Below, one piece after another: positions 63,636 through 64,000 of a stretch of DNA of 64,000 nt. Under the pieces are notes generated by a model. It was not told the origin of the DNA. It did not search any database and worked only from the letters and a program-made list of their open reading frames with translations. Source of the stretch: Desulfogranum mediterraneum DSM 13871. GTDB lineage: Bacteria; Desulfobacterota; Desulfobulbia; Desulfobulbales; Desulfobulbaceae. The stretch's first letter is position 1. Every line of letters begins with the position of its first letter. Made by a program: the position numbers and the translations under genes. The stretch spans positions 1 to 64,000 of the forward strand of contig NZ_AUCW01000022.1 in NCBI RefSeq assembly GCF_000429965.1. Direction: 5' to 3'.

Positions 63636-64000
63636 ATGGAACATACACTGGAAATTCAAAAGATCATCCACGGGGGCTCAGGCCTGGGGTATCTTAGCGA
63701 CGGCATGGTGGTCATGGTGCCCCAGGTCCTGCCCCGGGAGCTGGTCCGGGTAAAGGAAAGGAAACGAACCAAGAAGTTCCTCCAGGCCAGCCTGGTCCGG
63801 GTGGAACAGCCCTCTCCCCACCGGGTCCAGCCGCCCTGCCCCTACTACGGTCGCTGCGGCGGCTGCAACCTCCAACACATCGCCTATGAAGAGCAGCTGA
63901 CCGTGAAGGGGCAGCTCCTCGGCGAGACCCTGGAGCGAAGCCGGCTGGACCTCTCTACAACACGGATGGATGCCACCCTGGCCTCCCCCCTGGCCCTGGG
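63636..64000 (+). CDS. 23S rRNA uracil-C5 methyltransferase, RlmD/RumA-like (partial)
   Basis: The reading frame starts at ATG 63636 (GAGGA upstream) and runs off the right edge after 121 codons. The N terminus, EHTLEIQKIIHGGSGLGYL, followed by VMVPQVLPRELVRVKERKR, is a TRAM RNA-binding domain. PPCPYYGRCGGCNLQHIAYEEQLTVK contains the four-Cys-type iron-sulfur motif (CxxxxxCxxC) and the QHIAYEEQL sequence common to TrmA/RlmC/RlmD enzymes, which methylate uridine C5 in rRNA with SAM. TrmFO elsewhere in the window covers tRNA U54, so rRNA is the more likely target. The catalytic domain is outside the window. Confidence 0.88.
   Translation, partial: MEHTLEIQKIIHGGSGLGYLSDGMVVMVPQVLPRELVRVKERKRTKKFLQASLVRVEQPSPHRVQPPCPYYGRCGGCNLQHIAYEEQLTVKGQLLGETLERSRLDLSTTRMDATLASPLAL

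Overview
The window looks like a chromosome segment of a GC-rich Gram-negative anaerobe, most likely a deltaproteobacterium close to the Desulfobulbales. The basis is gene content: a waaA Kdo transferase, a short dual-CxxC protein between pyrE and a PilZ gene, a PEP-CTERM/EpsB-type sugar transferase, an NtrC-type regulator with GAFTGA, TrmFO, and multi-PAS GGDEF proteins. The lineage is an inference, because no 16S gene is present. Most of the window is ordinary, densely packed core genome.

Positions 1-3063 differ from the rest. They hold three unrelated, same-strand, visibly AT-rich single-gene modules (a GNAT-like protein, a Cys-rich protein and an HD-domain nucleotidase). A 42-bp direct repeat precedes two of them and a related hairpin precedes the first. 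The stretch ends in three strong hairpins directly downstream of the 3' end of glmS, the classic Tn7-family target, so it reads as an accessory island. No transposase or transposon end was recognised.

Region by region: 3.1-4.9 kb glmS (-). 5.4-6.6 kb pyrE, a small dual-CxxC protein and a PilZ protein (+). 6.7-14.8 kb a tight minus-strand operon of lipoprotein, TtcA-like thiolase, DUF89, metallophosphoesterase, Ser/Thr kinase, an unknown, asnS and hflX; hflX appears to start at AUC. Then hisB (-). 15.9-16.9 kb tRNA-Gly, rplM and rpsI (+), followed by argC-truA-maf and a polyprenyl-phosphate sugar transferase. 21.1-28 kb a 1654-residue protein with recent internal repeats, a CRP-like domain and a PilZ domain, followed by a primase/helicase-like ATPase. 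28-35.5 kb trmFO, a 3D-domain lipoprotein, ahcY and metK (with a structured leader), a DUF362 protein and serA (all -). 35.8-38.9 kb an M1-peptidase/ChaN/PDZ fusion (+). 38.9-47.6 kb folP, ftsH, carB, carA and waaA (-). 48.1-50.2 kb a cyclophilin-FKBP fusion and an EamA transporter (+). 50.3-55.8 kb trpS, dnaK, grpE and an aminotransferase (-). 56.4-63.2 kb a signalling cluster: hybrid histidine kinase, diguanylate cyclase with a degenerate EAL domain, and sigma-54 response regulator. The right edge cuts a 23S rRNA uracil-C5 methyltransferase-like gene.

Two themes recur. One is cyclic-dinucleotide signalling: two PilZ proteins, one GGDEF protein, and a giant PilZ/CRP-like protein beside an exopolysaccharide-type glycosyltransferase. 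The other is a family of about 135-bp intergenic elements with imperfect terminal inverted repeats, present in four copies (32860, 55827, 63206, 63370), which looks like a MITE or other non-autonomous repeat. Several intrinsic terminators are clear; two of them (after ahcY and after ftsH) run almost directly into the start of the next gene.
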